From Physcomitrium patens (Eukaryota > Streptophyta > Bryopsida > Funariales > Funariaceae): 64,000 bases of DNA. Made by a program: the position numbers and the translations under genes. The stretch covers positions 5,704,959 through 5,768,958 of the forward strand of contig NC_037263.1 in assembly GCF_000002425.4 (NCBI RefSeq), written 5' to 3'. Below, in pieces: positions 1 through 13,010 of the stretch (the first letter of the stretch is position 1; every line of letters begins with the position of its first letter). The notes under the pieces were generated by a model, which saw only the letters and a list, made by a program, of their open reading frames with translations, was not told the origin of the DNA and ran no database searches.

Positions 1-2329
1 ATGTTTTTTAAAAATATTTTAACACTTTATATAATATTGTAATTTAATTATTTTTTTCTTTATTCATTATAATTTCTATTTAATAATGTAAAATCTACCA
101 TTATCTGTTTATAGTTTCAAAAACTTAATTAAAAAAAATTGGAACCTTTTGGATTGAGTTAAAAATTATTTAGCAGTTTTTTAATTTGATGAATATTGAG
201 TTAATCAAAAATTCTAAAAATCCATTGCCAAATTTGAAGTAAAGAATTACTTAACTTACATATTTTTATTCAATTTTTGAAATCTGTGATTTTTTATTTT
301 ATTTTATTTTGTTATTTGGATTTTATTTTTAAATAAGATTATTATATCTTATAATCCAAAAATCTTTTTACTAACTAGACCTAAGTTTTTACTAAATCAA
401 CCCATCCATCCTAATCATCATGAAAATAAATATTGATGTGTGAATTCGTTTCTCTATTAGTGAATCTGCAACCAATAAAAACCAACCACATTCATCATGA
501 TTATCATACTCTTCATCAAGGGTGGATCTGTTTAGTAAAAGCATGGGTCTGTTTAACATTCTCCTATTTTTTTAAGTTGAAATATTAAACATGTAATTTT
601 TACAATATATAAGTTTATTTGGACTCAAAATTTTATTAAATAAGATTATGATGTGATCCATCATCTTATCTTTAAAAATATATTTTAAAAATAAATATCT
701 ATTAGTTTATATATAATAATTCTAAAACTTTCTATTTGTTTTTTTTTTCAAAAAAATCAAAATTAAAAGACCAAATTCTAAAAATAAATATTTTGAAGTG
801 AAGTTGTATATTTGATTACTCTTTTATATTTAGTAAAAATTATAAATAAATAATAATAAGTAAATAAACCATTTTACTCAATAAAATCATTTTTTGGTGA
901 CAAAAATGGATAAGAAAGTCAAATGATGCATTCTGGTCATTAAGTAGCTGTCATTAATAATAAAATCCAAGATAGTGTCGAAGGATTTCATTTTGTAAAT
1001 ATATAAAGTCCCACATGACAATAAAATATTTGAAGTAAAATTTGAAATGTGGATGATACCAAAAAATGTGTTTACATATTTAGATCTATATATATATATA
1101 TATATATATGAATGAGACATTTTTTGTATACAAGACAGTTTGATGAAAATACATGTAATAAATAATTGGGTACATTTATAAGGTGCTCCTCAGGGCATTC
1201 GGAGTTTGCTGTTTTTTTATACTAAAGCTAGAAAAATGTTTTCTCCTTAATGGGAAAGAATAAAATTTGACCAGTATGGGGGATTTTGCTTCTATAGCTT
1301 TGTAATCATGGCTTTAGGCATTGAACATGTGGTTAAAAATAAATAAATAAATAAATAAAATGACTTGCATATTCATGTATTGACCTAATACTTTATGACT
1401 AAGCAAAATGTTTTAGAGCAATGATCACACCAATATTGGTTTTTCAATGATATAAGGTCAGTAACATATATTTTTCTGGATTAAGAAAAAAACCTTTGAA
1501 GATATTGCATTTATATATATATATATATATATATACATACATACACACACTCACTTGAACCAATAAGTCTAAAACAAAATCAATGAATATTTAAAAAGAA
1601 CTTCCTAAGTAGTGACTTTTTGTTGATTTTTTTTTTTTTTTTTTTAATTTTTATGGTTTACTTTTATGCAATCCAATTTTTTTTAAAAAAGTTACAAATA
1701 CTCACACAAAATTTTAGAGTTCAAAGAATTACTTTAATAAAACCAAAAATGAATGTTTATTTTTTATCTCCTCAAAAACAAATCAATCAAGAAATCTCAA
1801 GATTATTTTTTAAAGAAAAAAGTTATAATATATTTATAGAAAATTATGCTAAAAGAACATGATTGCTAACAATCTCATAAATATATGTGTTTATATATAT
1901 TTACCAACATAGGGTGAACTTTTGCATTATTGTGCCTTTAAATTTCAACTTGATCTCATAAGCTTTACTTTGGAACTCACCTAAATATCAAGTGTTTCAC
2001 CAATGGAGTCATTGAAACCAAGAGAGAATTCCACAGGTCATTCAAAAGACAATTCTAGCCTCCTTCTCACTCTTAATTTTCTTAAAAAAATTTGAAGTAT
2101 GTTACAAGTATAAAATTGCAATTGAGTTTGTAGAATCAATTAAAATACAATTATAACCGCCTTCTTATCCTGAAGTGTTTTTATCAGACGGACTCTATTA
2201 TACCATAGATATATCTAAAACATGCATAAATGAAATTTAAAAGATAATTTGTAATGTGACAATATTTGTGATGATAAATTTGGAGATAAAGAATTATGGC
2301 TATTTTAAAGTAGTTGAGGTGGAATTTTT

Positions 2330-2362
<33 letters not shown>

Positions 2363-2540
2363 TCTTTTTTCTTTTTTCTTTTATATATATAATAATAATT
2401 TTAAATAATTTTTATGGTGTGATTCTTAATTTTTTACATTTATTTAAATATTTTAAATACACAGTCCAATTCTAAAACGATGACAACGCTTCTATTACAT
2501 CAGAGTGAAAAATAAATCAACATCTCTCGTTTCCAACGTT
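1..2540. other. AT-rich intergenic DNA, no gene seen
   Basis: Very AT-rich sequence with no open frame that resembles a protein and no splice-flanked coding stretch. It holds (TA)n microsatellites at about 1086-1109, 1511-1536 and 2335-2362 and a short (AAAT) run near 1340. The small frames are low-complexity translations of AT tracts. Confidence 0.6.
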
Positions 2541-2541
2541 C

Positions 2542-2548
2542 TATAAAA
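2542..2548 (+). promoter_or_regulatory. candidate TATA box of the glycine-rich protein gene
   Basis: TATAAAA sits in a leader-like context about 500 bases upstream of the glycine-rich protein start codon, implying transcription from about 2575. The long leader may contain an intron, because a good acceptor (pyrimidines, then TTTTCAG) ends at 3040, eleven bases before the chosen ATG. Position and sequence are seen; function is inferred. Confidence 0.4.
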
Positions 2549-3050
2549 ACCATTCAAAACACAACACGAACTCTCAAATATTCTCAGTAGAACACCATTA
2601 TCATCATGAACTAACTGTTAGCATTTCTACAATGCTTACGTGTGTGTACATCCGTCTCCTTATCTTCTGTTTCTATATAGATAGAAATGTGTGTGCGCTT
2701 GTGTAACACGAATCGACTGAATCAGATGAATAGAAGGAAGAAAAACTTGCCTAATGCGAGACACAGTGGCAGTGAAACAAGCACCAAAATTGTTACTAAA
2801 TACCGCGTCTTTGCATCATGCTTCGGAGCTCACAAGGGGATTCCAGACAAGTGGAGCAAGACGATTGATGGTTTCCATGCTGAGGGAGAGCCTCGTCATC
2901 GCACCATTCCTGGCACTGGCTGTGCATGACATACACACACATCTGCCACACATACACACACACATCCCCCCCACACACAGACTCGGTGCTGCAGTTGAGC
3001 TCTTTATGCAATTTTGCTCAAGCTTGGCCTGTTTTCAGGGATCCACAATC

Positions 3051-4019
3051 ATGCTTCCCAGAATGCTGCCCAGAATGCTGCCCCTTCACATCTTTTCTGT
3101 GCTGTGGCTCTTTGTTGCTGTGACTGCGAGTTCCCTGCAGGAACCGTTTCCAAACCGTTTCGGTGATGAGGTCGAGGCTTTGCCGGCGCTGGAGCAGAAG
3201 CCTCACGGGAGAGCTGGGCGTTTGCTGGGAGTGGATCATGGCGTTGTCTCTGATCGACGCGGAGTTCGGGTAAATTCAGCTAGTGCATGTTTTCTCTGTG
3301 ATTGCTGTTGATTGGGGAGTGTTACTTGACGTTTGAATTCTCACCCCACAGTCCGATTGCTGATCCCGAACATGCCCTGTATCTCGGTTGATACATACCC
3401 CGCGCTGTGTGGAGCTCAACCTTGTCTATGAGTTGTTTGGTCACGGAATTGTGAAGAATCTGTTCTCTGTAATTTGAACCGTCGAGAGCACATTTTATTT
3501 CTGCAGGGGCGAAGCCTAAACGGATTTGGAAGAGGGGGTGGGGGATTCGGCGGTGGGGGAGGAGGACGCTTTAGACCGGGTCCAGGTCGTGGTGGCGAGC
3601 GAGGAGGTTGGGGTGGAGGCAGAGGGGGGGAAGTTCCTGGTGAAGGCGGCGAAGAAGGTGGTGGAGGTGGTGGAGGCGGAGGTGGTGAGCGATCATCTAA
3701 CTCTTCTTCCTTCCAAGGACCAGCAACGTTGTGACAATCTCCTTTCATACAATATGCTAATCGGCTCATTTATACACGATTGTACTTAAAGTAAACCAGA
3801 GACTCACTTCTGCTGTCATCTGCAGGAGGCGATGGAGGCGATGGAGGCGATGGAATCTGCATAGGCTACTGCCCTGGTGGTGGTATAGGAGGCGGAGGTG
3901 GCGGAGGTGGGTCAAGCAGCGCATTCACAACATCCTCAGAATCCACAGAATCCATGGAATCCACCACCCAAGTCACAACTCCCCCATTCACAGCCGCATC
4001 GACTCCATCCACACCCTAG
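3051..4019 (+). CDS. secreted glycine-rich protein (three exons)
   Basis: Probable small cell-wall or extracellular glycine-rich protein. Proposed exons are 3051-3269, 3507-3684 and 3826-4019. Both introns are GT-AG with good acceptors (TTTCTGCAG, CATCTGCAG), and all junctions keep phase. The first exon encodes a signal-peptide-like start (MLPRMLPLHIFSVLWLFVAV, then TASS) followed by an acidic, charged stretch. Exon 2 is almost entirely Gly with Arg and Phe spacers. Exon 3 opens with three GGD repeats, has CIGYC, more Gly, and a Ser/Thr/Pro-rich tail ending at TAG 4017-4019. Three in-frame ATGs (3051, 3063, 3075) lie in a 12-base direct repeat, so the exact start is uncertain. The protein is about 196 residues. 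Glycine-rich proteins have little primary-sequence conservation, so the family is named from composition and signal peptide only. The opposite strand is also open here (Pro-rich) but lacks this exon structure. Confidence 0.6.
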
Positions 4020-5021
4020 CAGAATGTCAGATCTTACCCAGTTGTAGATCACGCTAGGTCACCGCAATCTCAATCCAGAAGCAGCCCAAGCTCGATTGTG
4101 AATAAGATTTCTAGCCGCGTGTTCGATGGAGTTCCACCAAACACTGCAGTGAGTAGGAGCCTTGCGTGGTAAGAAGTTCTAATGGAACTGATCCCCATGC
4201 CGGTAACAGTAACAGTTCAGTTGTATATGGAATAGATTAAGAATAGTTCGTCATGCAGGCACTAATTCAACCTCTCCCTTGACTTCATTCTGGGATATCT
4301 TTCACCGCTGATCAAACACAGTTGGGTCTTAATTGACGTGCCTTTCAAACGTTTCTGGTGTGACTACTCACACGGGGGTTTAATTACACACACTTGACGA
4401 GTGGCAGAAATGTTACACCACCAGCGTCTGATTTTGAAGCACGCCCACCCAGAACATGAAATGCAAGCATTGTCGAACTTGACACTACTCACACCTACTA
4501 AATTGAATGAGCAGAATCATCGACACTTCGTCTCTCCACTTTACTTTTACCTGAAGAACAATTCCTTCTTAATGTTGAGCTTTACTTGGACATGAGCTAT
4601 GTTTATGCTCTAGATAAGGGCTATCTATCAAATGACTCGTTAAAGCACAACGTATTTGACTCGAAGGATATCAACTATATGGGATGTTTCAGATGGGACT
4701 TGCATTGAAGCTCAACAGTGTTGCTTCTCGTGAACTGTCTGCAACAAGGTCATGAAATATGAGCTTTGAAGGGGCATTGTCAATACTGTTGGACTCACTC
4801 ATTTGTCTTTAATATTCATGTTTTGAGTACATGTAGTGGACATCTAGTGTCACCAGTTTCTCCTTCTTTTGTTCATGTTCTTTGATGTGATTAAAAATAA
4901 ATAAAATAAAACCCGTACTTCAAACCAATAGTTTGAAGGTGTGTCCATTGTGACAACACAGAACACATTCCTTTTTAGAGTTCAAGTAGAATCGATACTG
5001 ACAATTCATTCATTCATTTAG

Positions 5022-5052
<31 letters not shown>

Positions 5053-6334
5053 CACACATTTGAATATGGGTGGAAAATTGGGTGGGTTGCTTCTCGAGAG
5101 TTTTATTTTTTCGTTTCTGAAAAATAGATGAAATTATTACATGAATATAGCTCGTTTAATTTTGTGGTGTACATGTCAGTTTTGATAATTTTTTATGGAA
5201 GTAAATAAGTAAACCATGTTGATCATTGCTATGGAGAAGCATACAAGTGTACAACATTAATACCATCACACAATTCTCAATGTTTCATGCACAATAAAGG
5301 TTTGCTACAAAAGTAACCATAACTTCAAAAAAAACAATGTATGAATGCTTTTATAAAAAATAAAATTAAAATTAAATTATAGCAAAAATTTCTTTGATAA
5401 AAAAGTTGAAAATGATGATTATGCGTTGCAAAATAGAATAGTATCATAGAATACTACAGCAAATACAAAATTTCAATTCTGTCCCAAAATCACAATTCAA
5501 TTTATTACAAAAGTAATAGCTCATGCATTATATTAACGTACATACTTATTTTTATTTTTATTATATATATGTGCGTATGTATGTATGTATGTATGTATGT
5601 ATGTATGTATGTATGTCAATCTGAGCTGCAACTAATTAAATGTTCTATTTCATCCATGCATGCAATTTACCTCTAAATTTCACTAAATAAAAAAATAATA
5701 CACGTTCTCTTATTCTGTGGATTTTATAAACAAACACCTCAGGTCATTTACAATAGTATTTCTTTCAATAGCCATTTTCAATGGACAGTAATAATTTTTA
5801 TCAACAAGTAGATCTCTAAACATACATGCAAACATTTAAACATTTTGAAATATCAACATTTAAATGTCTTTCTGAAATAATTCTCTTTATTTGTGTAAAA
5901 ACGTAAACTTCAAATTGAAATTACAGGAAAAATGTCCCTTCTACAAAATAGCTTAAATTATCAAATAAAACAAGTACAAAAACTAAAAGTGGTGATACCT
6001 CTCATATACCTCTCATATTATAGAGATATAGTTTGAAGCCAAAATATTGAAGATATAACATCTGTAAAATCATGTTAAAAACAAAACACTCAAAGCCAAA
6101 TTAATTGTTAATAAAATGAAGGTATAAGATTGGTTTTCTATACATGATGCTTTGTTTACAAAAGAAATAAAAAATTTCTGAATTACAAAAAGGATTTTAA
6201 AATGATTATCCAGCTTTTTTATTTTCTAAAAATCAATCAGTGAAATTTAATGATCGCTTCATAAATTAAAATAACTCATTAGAAATGAATGTGTCATAAC
6301 TATAATCATCAAAATGGTTAGCTGCTGCACCAAT

Positions 6335-6421
<87 letters not shown>

Positions 6422-6622
6422 ACATACATGTTTATATTTTAAAAATTTGCAATTCGTTCAAACTACAGAGGCTTAGAAATTCATTACTGTTAAGAAAATA
6501 AGCCAGTTTGCATGAAAGTTCACAAGCATAGACTTAACAAAACCATATAAGAATTTATATTTATCACACAACTGGAGGTGTTTGTAATTGAAGAATTTTC
6601 ATAATAAAAACCTCAAAGAAGA

Positions 6623-6656
<34 letters not shown>

Positions 6657-6780
6657 GATAAGATATGATAAGAAAATCATTTATGCCTGCAATAAATTTT
6701 TAAAAATTAAAAATAAATCTTAAGTTCATCATCAACATAAATCTTAATAAATTGAAGTACTTTCCAATTGCAGTTGAAGA
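4020..6780. other. 3' flank and AT-rich intergenic DNA
   Basis: The first roughly 300 bases after the stop are probably 3' untranslated sequence. Beyond that the DNA is AT-rich and non-coding. Simple repeats include (ATTT)n at about 5022-5053, (TATG)n at about 5575-5617, the compound repeat at 6341-6421 and (TA)n near 6625-6655. No gene was recognised. Confidence 0.5.
6341..6421. repeat. compound microsatellite (CT)n-(TA)n-(GT)n
   Basis: Three dinucleotide tracts run directly into one another: CT to about 6371, TA to about 6395, then GT to 6421. The purine/pyrimidine asymmetric and alternating tracts are prone to slippage and to non-B structure. Confidence 0.95.
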
Positions 6781-7560
6781 ACTATGACATTTGCAACCAG
6801 AACTCTATTTCATACGTTCAATTCTGCATTGAAGAGCTTTCATAAACTCTATAGACTTCGAATAACGTGCGATTTTAAGAAACTGAACAATAAAGTAACT
6901 CTATTCAGCGAAAAAAAAGGTAAAGTCAAGAGTAAACGGGAAGCAGAAAAGGCACATCACGACTGCCGCGCCCCATCCAGATATCATTGGATGAAACATG
7001 TAATTGATGATGTCTGTTGGTTTGGCACAGCAGCTATGGTGTTGGCTTCGGGCTCTGGTGCGGTTTGGGATGGAGCCTCGGAACCTACCACACCTCCGTG
7101 GCTTGGCACCAAACCTGGCTCACGGCTTGCACGAGGTATCATTCTTCCAACTACGTCCATCCATCCATAGATGAAAAATGAGGCTGGAGATGGGGATCAA
7201 GAGACAAAGAAGGGTGTGTTAGTGTGATGGGGGGGAGGGGGCAAGGCTAAAAATGGAAACAAAATCCCGAGGGCATATATGCCACTGCTCAAAGGGAAAT
7301 AATATTAATGATAATAATAATAAAAGGAAATTAAAGTGCATGGGGCCTCCCACCCCCCCCTTCTATATTAGAATGCTAGCCCTTCGCTCTCTACTCCCTC
7401 TAGCCTTTTGCTTTTTCTAAAAAAAACTGTAACGTTTTACGTGATCACTTTTATAGTTAATAAAGTGAAATGAAGAAGAGATCCTTTGGCAGCTCTCGGT
7501 GACGTCAGTTTTTGGGTTTGGTGGCCACAATGCTGAGGTCATCGAAACTGTAGAATAAAC
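6781..7560 (+). other. GC-richer island with an unassigned 128-codon ORF
   Basis: An ATG-initiated frame of 128 codons (6784-7170) crosses a change from AT-rich to GC-richer sequence at about 6950. Its second half has normal-looking composition but resembles no family known to me. A perfect bZIP-type palindrome TGACGTCA lies at 7500-7507. The island could be part of a transcript or a promoter. There is no convincing exon structure, so it is not called as a gene. Confidence 0.25.
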
Positions 7561-9425
7561 TCATTCCTTCTTATACATGCTCCCAATTTCCTTTAATTAT
7601 TTTTTAAGGGACTGTTTTTATTTTATTAGTATTATTGTGATGTATGTTTGTTGCCATTATTTGAAGTTTTTGTTACTCTACATTAGTTGATTCAGCTTTT
7701 CTTAAGAAGGAAGAATATGATCAATGGAAATATGACACTTCTAGCAATAATGGTGATTGTGTATGACTTTCTAGTCCAATGCATACAATGCTTTGTTAGA
7801 AGTTTAGAATGGATCTTCCTTATCCTATTCACTTACCGGAAAAATAAAATAAAATACTTGGCCAGTTCTCCACAGAAATGAAACTATTGGTTTATTGTCT
7901 CCAACACTTGATATTTTAACACCATCTCTGCAAGATAATTGTATTTTGGCCAGTTGTACTTCACACAAAAACCAAGGGGATTATGAGTAGAATGGAAACC
8001 TGATGAGATTTAAGGTTACAATTTGATTTTTGCCACCAAAAGGCTTCATTTTAACTAAATCATGAAACAATAGAGATTGTTGTATATAAACATGCGTGGT
8101 AGAAGGGAATCTCGACACTCTAGCAAAAGGCATCTCACTTTGTAATATCTACATGCCTTGCTACCGTATAGAGATATAAATGTTATATCTTGGAAAAGTT
8201 TATAGTGCTTGTTGGTTTTGTAAAGAATATACCATCTACTTTTTACTAAAAATGTAATAATTTTCTAATTTGCAGAAAAAAAATAATTATATTTTATTTA
8301 TTTTTATTATTCAATAGAAGTTGTTGTTATGAATAGTATAACTTCAACTGAAGTGTCATTAAAAATCCAAATCTTACATCCTTACAAGGCAACCATAGAT
8401 ATTTGTACTTATTAAGAATGAGTTTTAAATTTCAATTTTTTCAATGGATTCCTAAAACCAAGTCATGCCAAGACTTAGATTATTGTAAGGAAAGTAGCAA
8501 ACAAACTTAAGATTGTTAGTAAAGATTTGGCAAGGAAGATAGGGATGCATTTAGGTACTCCTAGATTTGCTCATCTTTAAGCTCAATTTCATAAGAAAAA
8601 TCATGACAACAAGTTTTGACATTTTTCCTTCATGGCCATAAAAATTCCAGGTTTTAGAATACAATCAACCCATTTAATAATATATATATATATATATATA
8701 GTTTTAAAACTATATAAACATAAATAAAATATTATTTTTTTGTTTTTAAATTAAAAGACAAATAAGACAAGGATGCCCCTTCATTTCTAACTTGTTTTAT
8801 ATTATTTAATAAATTCTCAAATCCAATATCAAATTTTCTATGGCCTTTGGATACATTTAGGAGCACATACTACTTTTAAAAATGAATGGTTATTTACAAG
8901 CCAGTACAAAAACATCAATCAACTTATTTTGTAAAGTAATAACAAATCTTTAATTTTTTTAAAAACACTAGTTATCTTGAATATAACTTCTATAGTGATT
9001 GGCACAAATCAATTGACATTTAAATATAAAGACTGAGTACATTACAATAGATTGACAAGTATTAGTAGAATTAAGCGTATTATGGATAAATCAATAAATT
9101 CATATGCAGCTCTGTTTGAGTAATACTACTTTAGAATAAGTAAGTTTTGAAATATGACAAGATAATGATTATTTAATGAATGCTTAAACCTTATTTTCTC
9201 ATGTATGTCATCAACTAGATAAATGCTGAAAGTTCTTAAGCCGAAAAGAATTAGTATATTCACTCTTTTATAATTTAAAAGCAGCCTAATTTAATTAGTA
9301 AGAAATACACATAGATGATATCTTAATGAAAATTAAATGACTAAATATATTTTTGGCTTTGCAAAATATTTTCAAATATAGATGAGAATATGATAATTTT
9401 AGAAAACAAGAAAATATTAAAAACT

Positions 9426-9461
<36 letters not shown>

Positions 9462-10225
9462 TACCTTGATTGTTTTTTATGGTATGATTAGTATTAAAGC
9501 TAATTCAAGAAGAGATTTTTAAGCATTATATTGTCAAAGAGTACATAAATAGTATCAAATTCACTAAAGACTTATAGTCATACCAAAATTTAAAACATGA
9601 GAATTATGTGTCATGTAAGATTTAAAAATCAAAGATGAAAAACATGTTGAGAAACTATTATGCTTTGAATTCTTAATTATTGGGTGTAGGATTTTTTTGG
9701 CAAAGATTACAATTCCTTTGTACTAATAAATGGATAAAAGTATATAAAAAAAATATTATTTGGTAGCTTATATTTATGTTTATCCTGATAAAATGTATTG
9801 GAGTAAAATTAAATCAAACAACTTATCTAGCAACAAAAAATAATTATTACTTTAGTATTTATATTAATGAAATTACATAATAAATAAATAAAGATCATAT
9901 TAAAATTTTAATTGATTTTAAGAAAATGACAAGAAAATATTATATTTAGCATTATTATAAAGTACTTGAATAGTAAAGACTACAAACCATTCAAAAATTC
10001 TTTAATCTTCTTTAGACTAATTAAATGACTTAGATTTAACCTAATTCTTTGCTCAAAGACACAATTTTATACACTACATGAATGTAATTTAAAGAAAAAT
10101 ATGACAGTACTAAATAAACACATTTTGGCTACTCTAATTTGTATAACCATATAAGATGATATTTTGAAATTTTACTTTTATTTAAATAAAAAAATATATT
10201 TATAAAAATCAAAATTTCAAACTAA

Positions 10226-10265
<40 letters not shown>

Positions 10266-11080
10266 AGTTTTTATTTATTTAATTATTTATTTGACCAATT
10301 TAGTAGCAATAGATGGTACTTAATATTTGAAAAAATAAATAGTAACAAAATTACATGTAGGTGTGACTTTTGTATTTTATTCATAGAACAAACAGTATTA
10401 CACAAATTTCAAAAGCACCCCATGTGTCTAAAGAGCGTAGGAATAAAGAAAAATGTACATTTGGGAACAAGTGGGCTCAAATAGACTATTTGTTAACATT
10501 AGAGACAATATACATTGTTTTTGGTGATATTCTCATCCACAATATAGACATGAAAAAACTGTTGACACTAATAAAAAGAAGCCTGTAAATGCACTACCTT
10601 AAAATGAAGAACTAAGATGTAAATAAATATATAATAACAAATATATAATTTGAAATAGTATCATAAATAATATATTTAAAAAAAAACAAAACAAAAAAAA
10701 CAATACTACCAAAGAGCACTATTATCGTAAGAGATTAGCAAGATTAGAAATGAAAATTTAGGATCCTTCAGAGAAATTTAGGAAACTCTATTAGATGTTA
10801 TGCTCTCTTTCTCTCTCTCTCTCTCACTCTCTCCCACTCTCCACCCTCCCTCCCTCCCCCAAGGTCTGTATCTCTTATCACAATCCACAACCATGAATGA
10901 AACAATAGTTTCATATTTGTATTGTAATTCTTCACATTTAAATTTAATAATTAAATAAATAAACTAGCAAAGCGTTCATTTCCATATCTTCCAAACAAAC
11001 AAAAGAAAGAAAAAAAAAAAACAATAAACAAAAACAAAACAAAACAAAAAAAAACAAACAAATAAAGTGAGTGAGAGGTA
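7561..11080. other. AT-rich intergenic DNA, no gene seen
   Basis: Strongly AT-rich, with (TA)n tracts near 8682-8700, 9430-9460, 10224-10264 and a CT-rich run at about 10805-10860. One open frame of 72 codons (10370-10588) looks like chance. Nothing resembling a transposon terminus or a coding exon was recognised. Confidence 0.55.
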
Positions 11081-11925
11081 TATCCAAAGAGTTCTGACTA
11101 TGAAGGTACACAGGGAGCTTTGGTTGTGGCCAGATTCTGTTAATTGGAGCCTGCGGACCTTCCAGACTTGTGTAGGGTTCTGAATGGGTTATTAATCAGG
11201 ACTCCATGTGTTCATTGTCCTAGGGTTCAACTCAAAGATTCTGTCATCCTTGCCTTTTCCAAAACTATGACGAGTACACAAGCCCAAACTAAATCCAGTA
11301 GTCCATAAGGGCTTCAAATATATCTATCTATCTAAATAAATATATATATATATATATATACACACACAATGATTGAATTGAAATGTTTACACACGTAAAG
11401 TGCCTCTAAGTCCATGGTGAAGGTTTGGAAAGTTATTCAAGTCCTGACCTGAATAAAAACCTGACTGGGTTCCCTTGTCATACGGGTGCAGAAGACCCTG
11501 TTAGTTATTCAAAATATATTTGTTTCCAAACTCTTTTTTGCTTCAGAAAAATATTTTTGACAAAATACACACATACTAACTCTCTCAACACTACGGGTTT
11601 GTTTGCTTAAAACAAACGCATTCCACCCAAGAGTTTTGTGAGTGAGGACTTCATGTATTTACCCAGATAAACTAAACAATGGTTTTTTGCTCCCCAGATT
11701 TCATATATCACTTCCAGTCCATATGAAGAATGAGGTAAGTGCCAGCCCTCCTGGTCTTTTCTCATTAAGAGCTTTCTCATTTGGGCCTTTGGCTTTTAAG
11801 CTCCCTTCACTGCACTGCAGCTGACTAAGCTCTTGATGAATGATAAGAAAAAAAAATACTATTTTAATATGACTTGCAGTCAGTCAATCGACCCACTTGC
11901 CATGGCGGTGCTGTTTATTTCATGG

Positions 11926-11964
<39 letters not shown>

Positions 11965-13010
11965 TATAATTTTGTTTCCAGGAACGAAAGGGAGAAGTCA
12001 ACAAACTGGCTCCGGAATGGGGGTCATAACAACACCCACCACCACATGAAGAAATGAGCCATATCTGGCTCTACGCTAGAGGTTAAATTGGCACGTGCCA
12101 ATCACCACGCGGAAGTAGGGGTAGTCTCGGTCACCGGGTTTGGATTCGATGGAAGCACCTGACCCATACCCCCCGCAGTACCCCCTTCCCTAATCTACAC
12201 CCCTAGGTCGGTAGGAAGCGGGCGGGGGGGAGGGAGGGTAGGGGGAGGTAGGCCACGTAGGCCCTCCTCCTATTCCTCGTCCTGGCCTTCCTGGTCCATC
12301 ATTCCAGCCATTCAATAGATGCACCACGATCTCCCGCTCATGCTGCCAATCACAGAGCACCCTCACAACTAGGGGACTGGGGGTGAGAACTGGCACCTCC
12401 CACACCCACACCCCACACCCCAGGTGCCAGATCAGATCATTCACTGGGGATACATTCCACTCTGGACCACTCCCCTCTCGCCATGTCACCCTGTACTCGA
12501 TCCCCCCACCTCCCTCGTATCACCCCAGATGGATGGCTAATGATGGTGATGATGATGCCGCCTCTGCCCTCCTGGCACTTCGCCATGTTGCGCACCTTGT
12601 TCTTGAAGCCGCGTTCCCACCTGGAGGGGACGGGCCCCCTTCCTCTCCTATTTACTTTGTAGGCCCGCGTTACGAAGTGGCCTGTCTGCCACGCTGTGAC
12701 CGCCACGTCCCCATCGTGTGAATAGTGGGAGCGTTGCTGGCACGCTCCATTCGTACACACAGGCTGTGGCCCCTCGTAGCGATGTTCCACCATTCATCCG
12801 TTTCCACGCAAATAGGGAGAGGGGGATATACTGTCATCCCTCCGTGTTATTCATCCAATGAGGGAAATAATTCAACGGGGGGAGAGGGTTCAGCTCTAGT
12901 GACTGGGTTGAATGGATATCAAGTTATGGGGGGGGGTAACAGTTGTTTTGTCCTATTTATTAGCGGCATCTTAGCTTCCCAAGCAAAAGATGCATCTTGA
13001 GAAAGGAGGC
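11081..13010. other. mixed-composition island, no convincing gene
   Basis: Composition rises to clearly GC-rich between about 12060 and 12940, with C-rich and G-rich runs and open frames on both strands (for example 12190-12489 on minus, 12383-12721 on plus). None looks like a conserved protein. The frames overlap on opposite strands and follow base composition, so they are probably not real. A (TA)n tract lies at 11930-11960. The region may be a promoter or non-coding transcript, since it contains the G-box palindrome listed separately. Confidence 0.4.
12087..12102. promoter_or_regulatory. 16-base perfect palindrome with a central G-box
   Basis: ATTGGCACGTGCCAAT is a perfect inverted repeat centred on CACGTG, the core bound by plant bZIP and bHLH factors, and it carries a CCAAT motif on each strand at its edges. 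It opens the GC-rich part of the island. Palindrome and motif are seen directly; binding is inferred. Confidence 0.45.

Noticed and set aside
3416-3769. Minus-strand proline-rich (extensin-like) frame
   Set aside because: It is the antisense of the glycine-rich exon, with no signal peptide and no compatible splice sites. The plus-strand gene model keeps phase over three exons.
11801-11822. Partial miR319/miR159-like complementarity (AGCTCCCTTCA)
   Set aside because: Two mismatches fall in the seed (nucleotides 4 and 6), and no precursor-like second arm was found on either strand.
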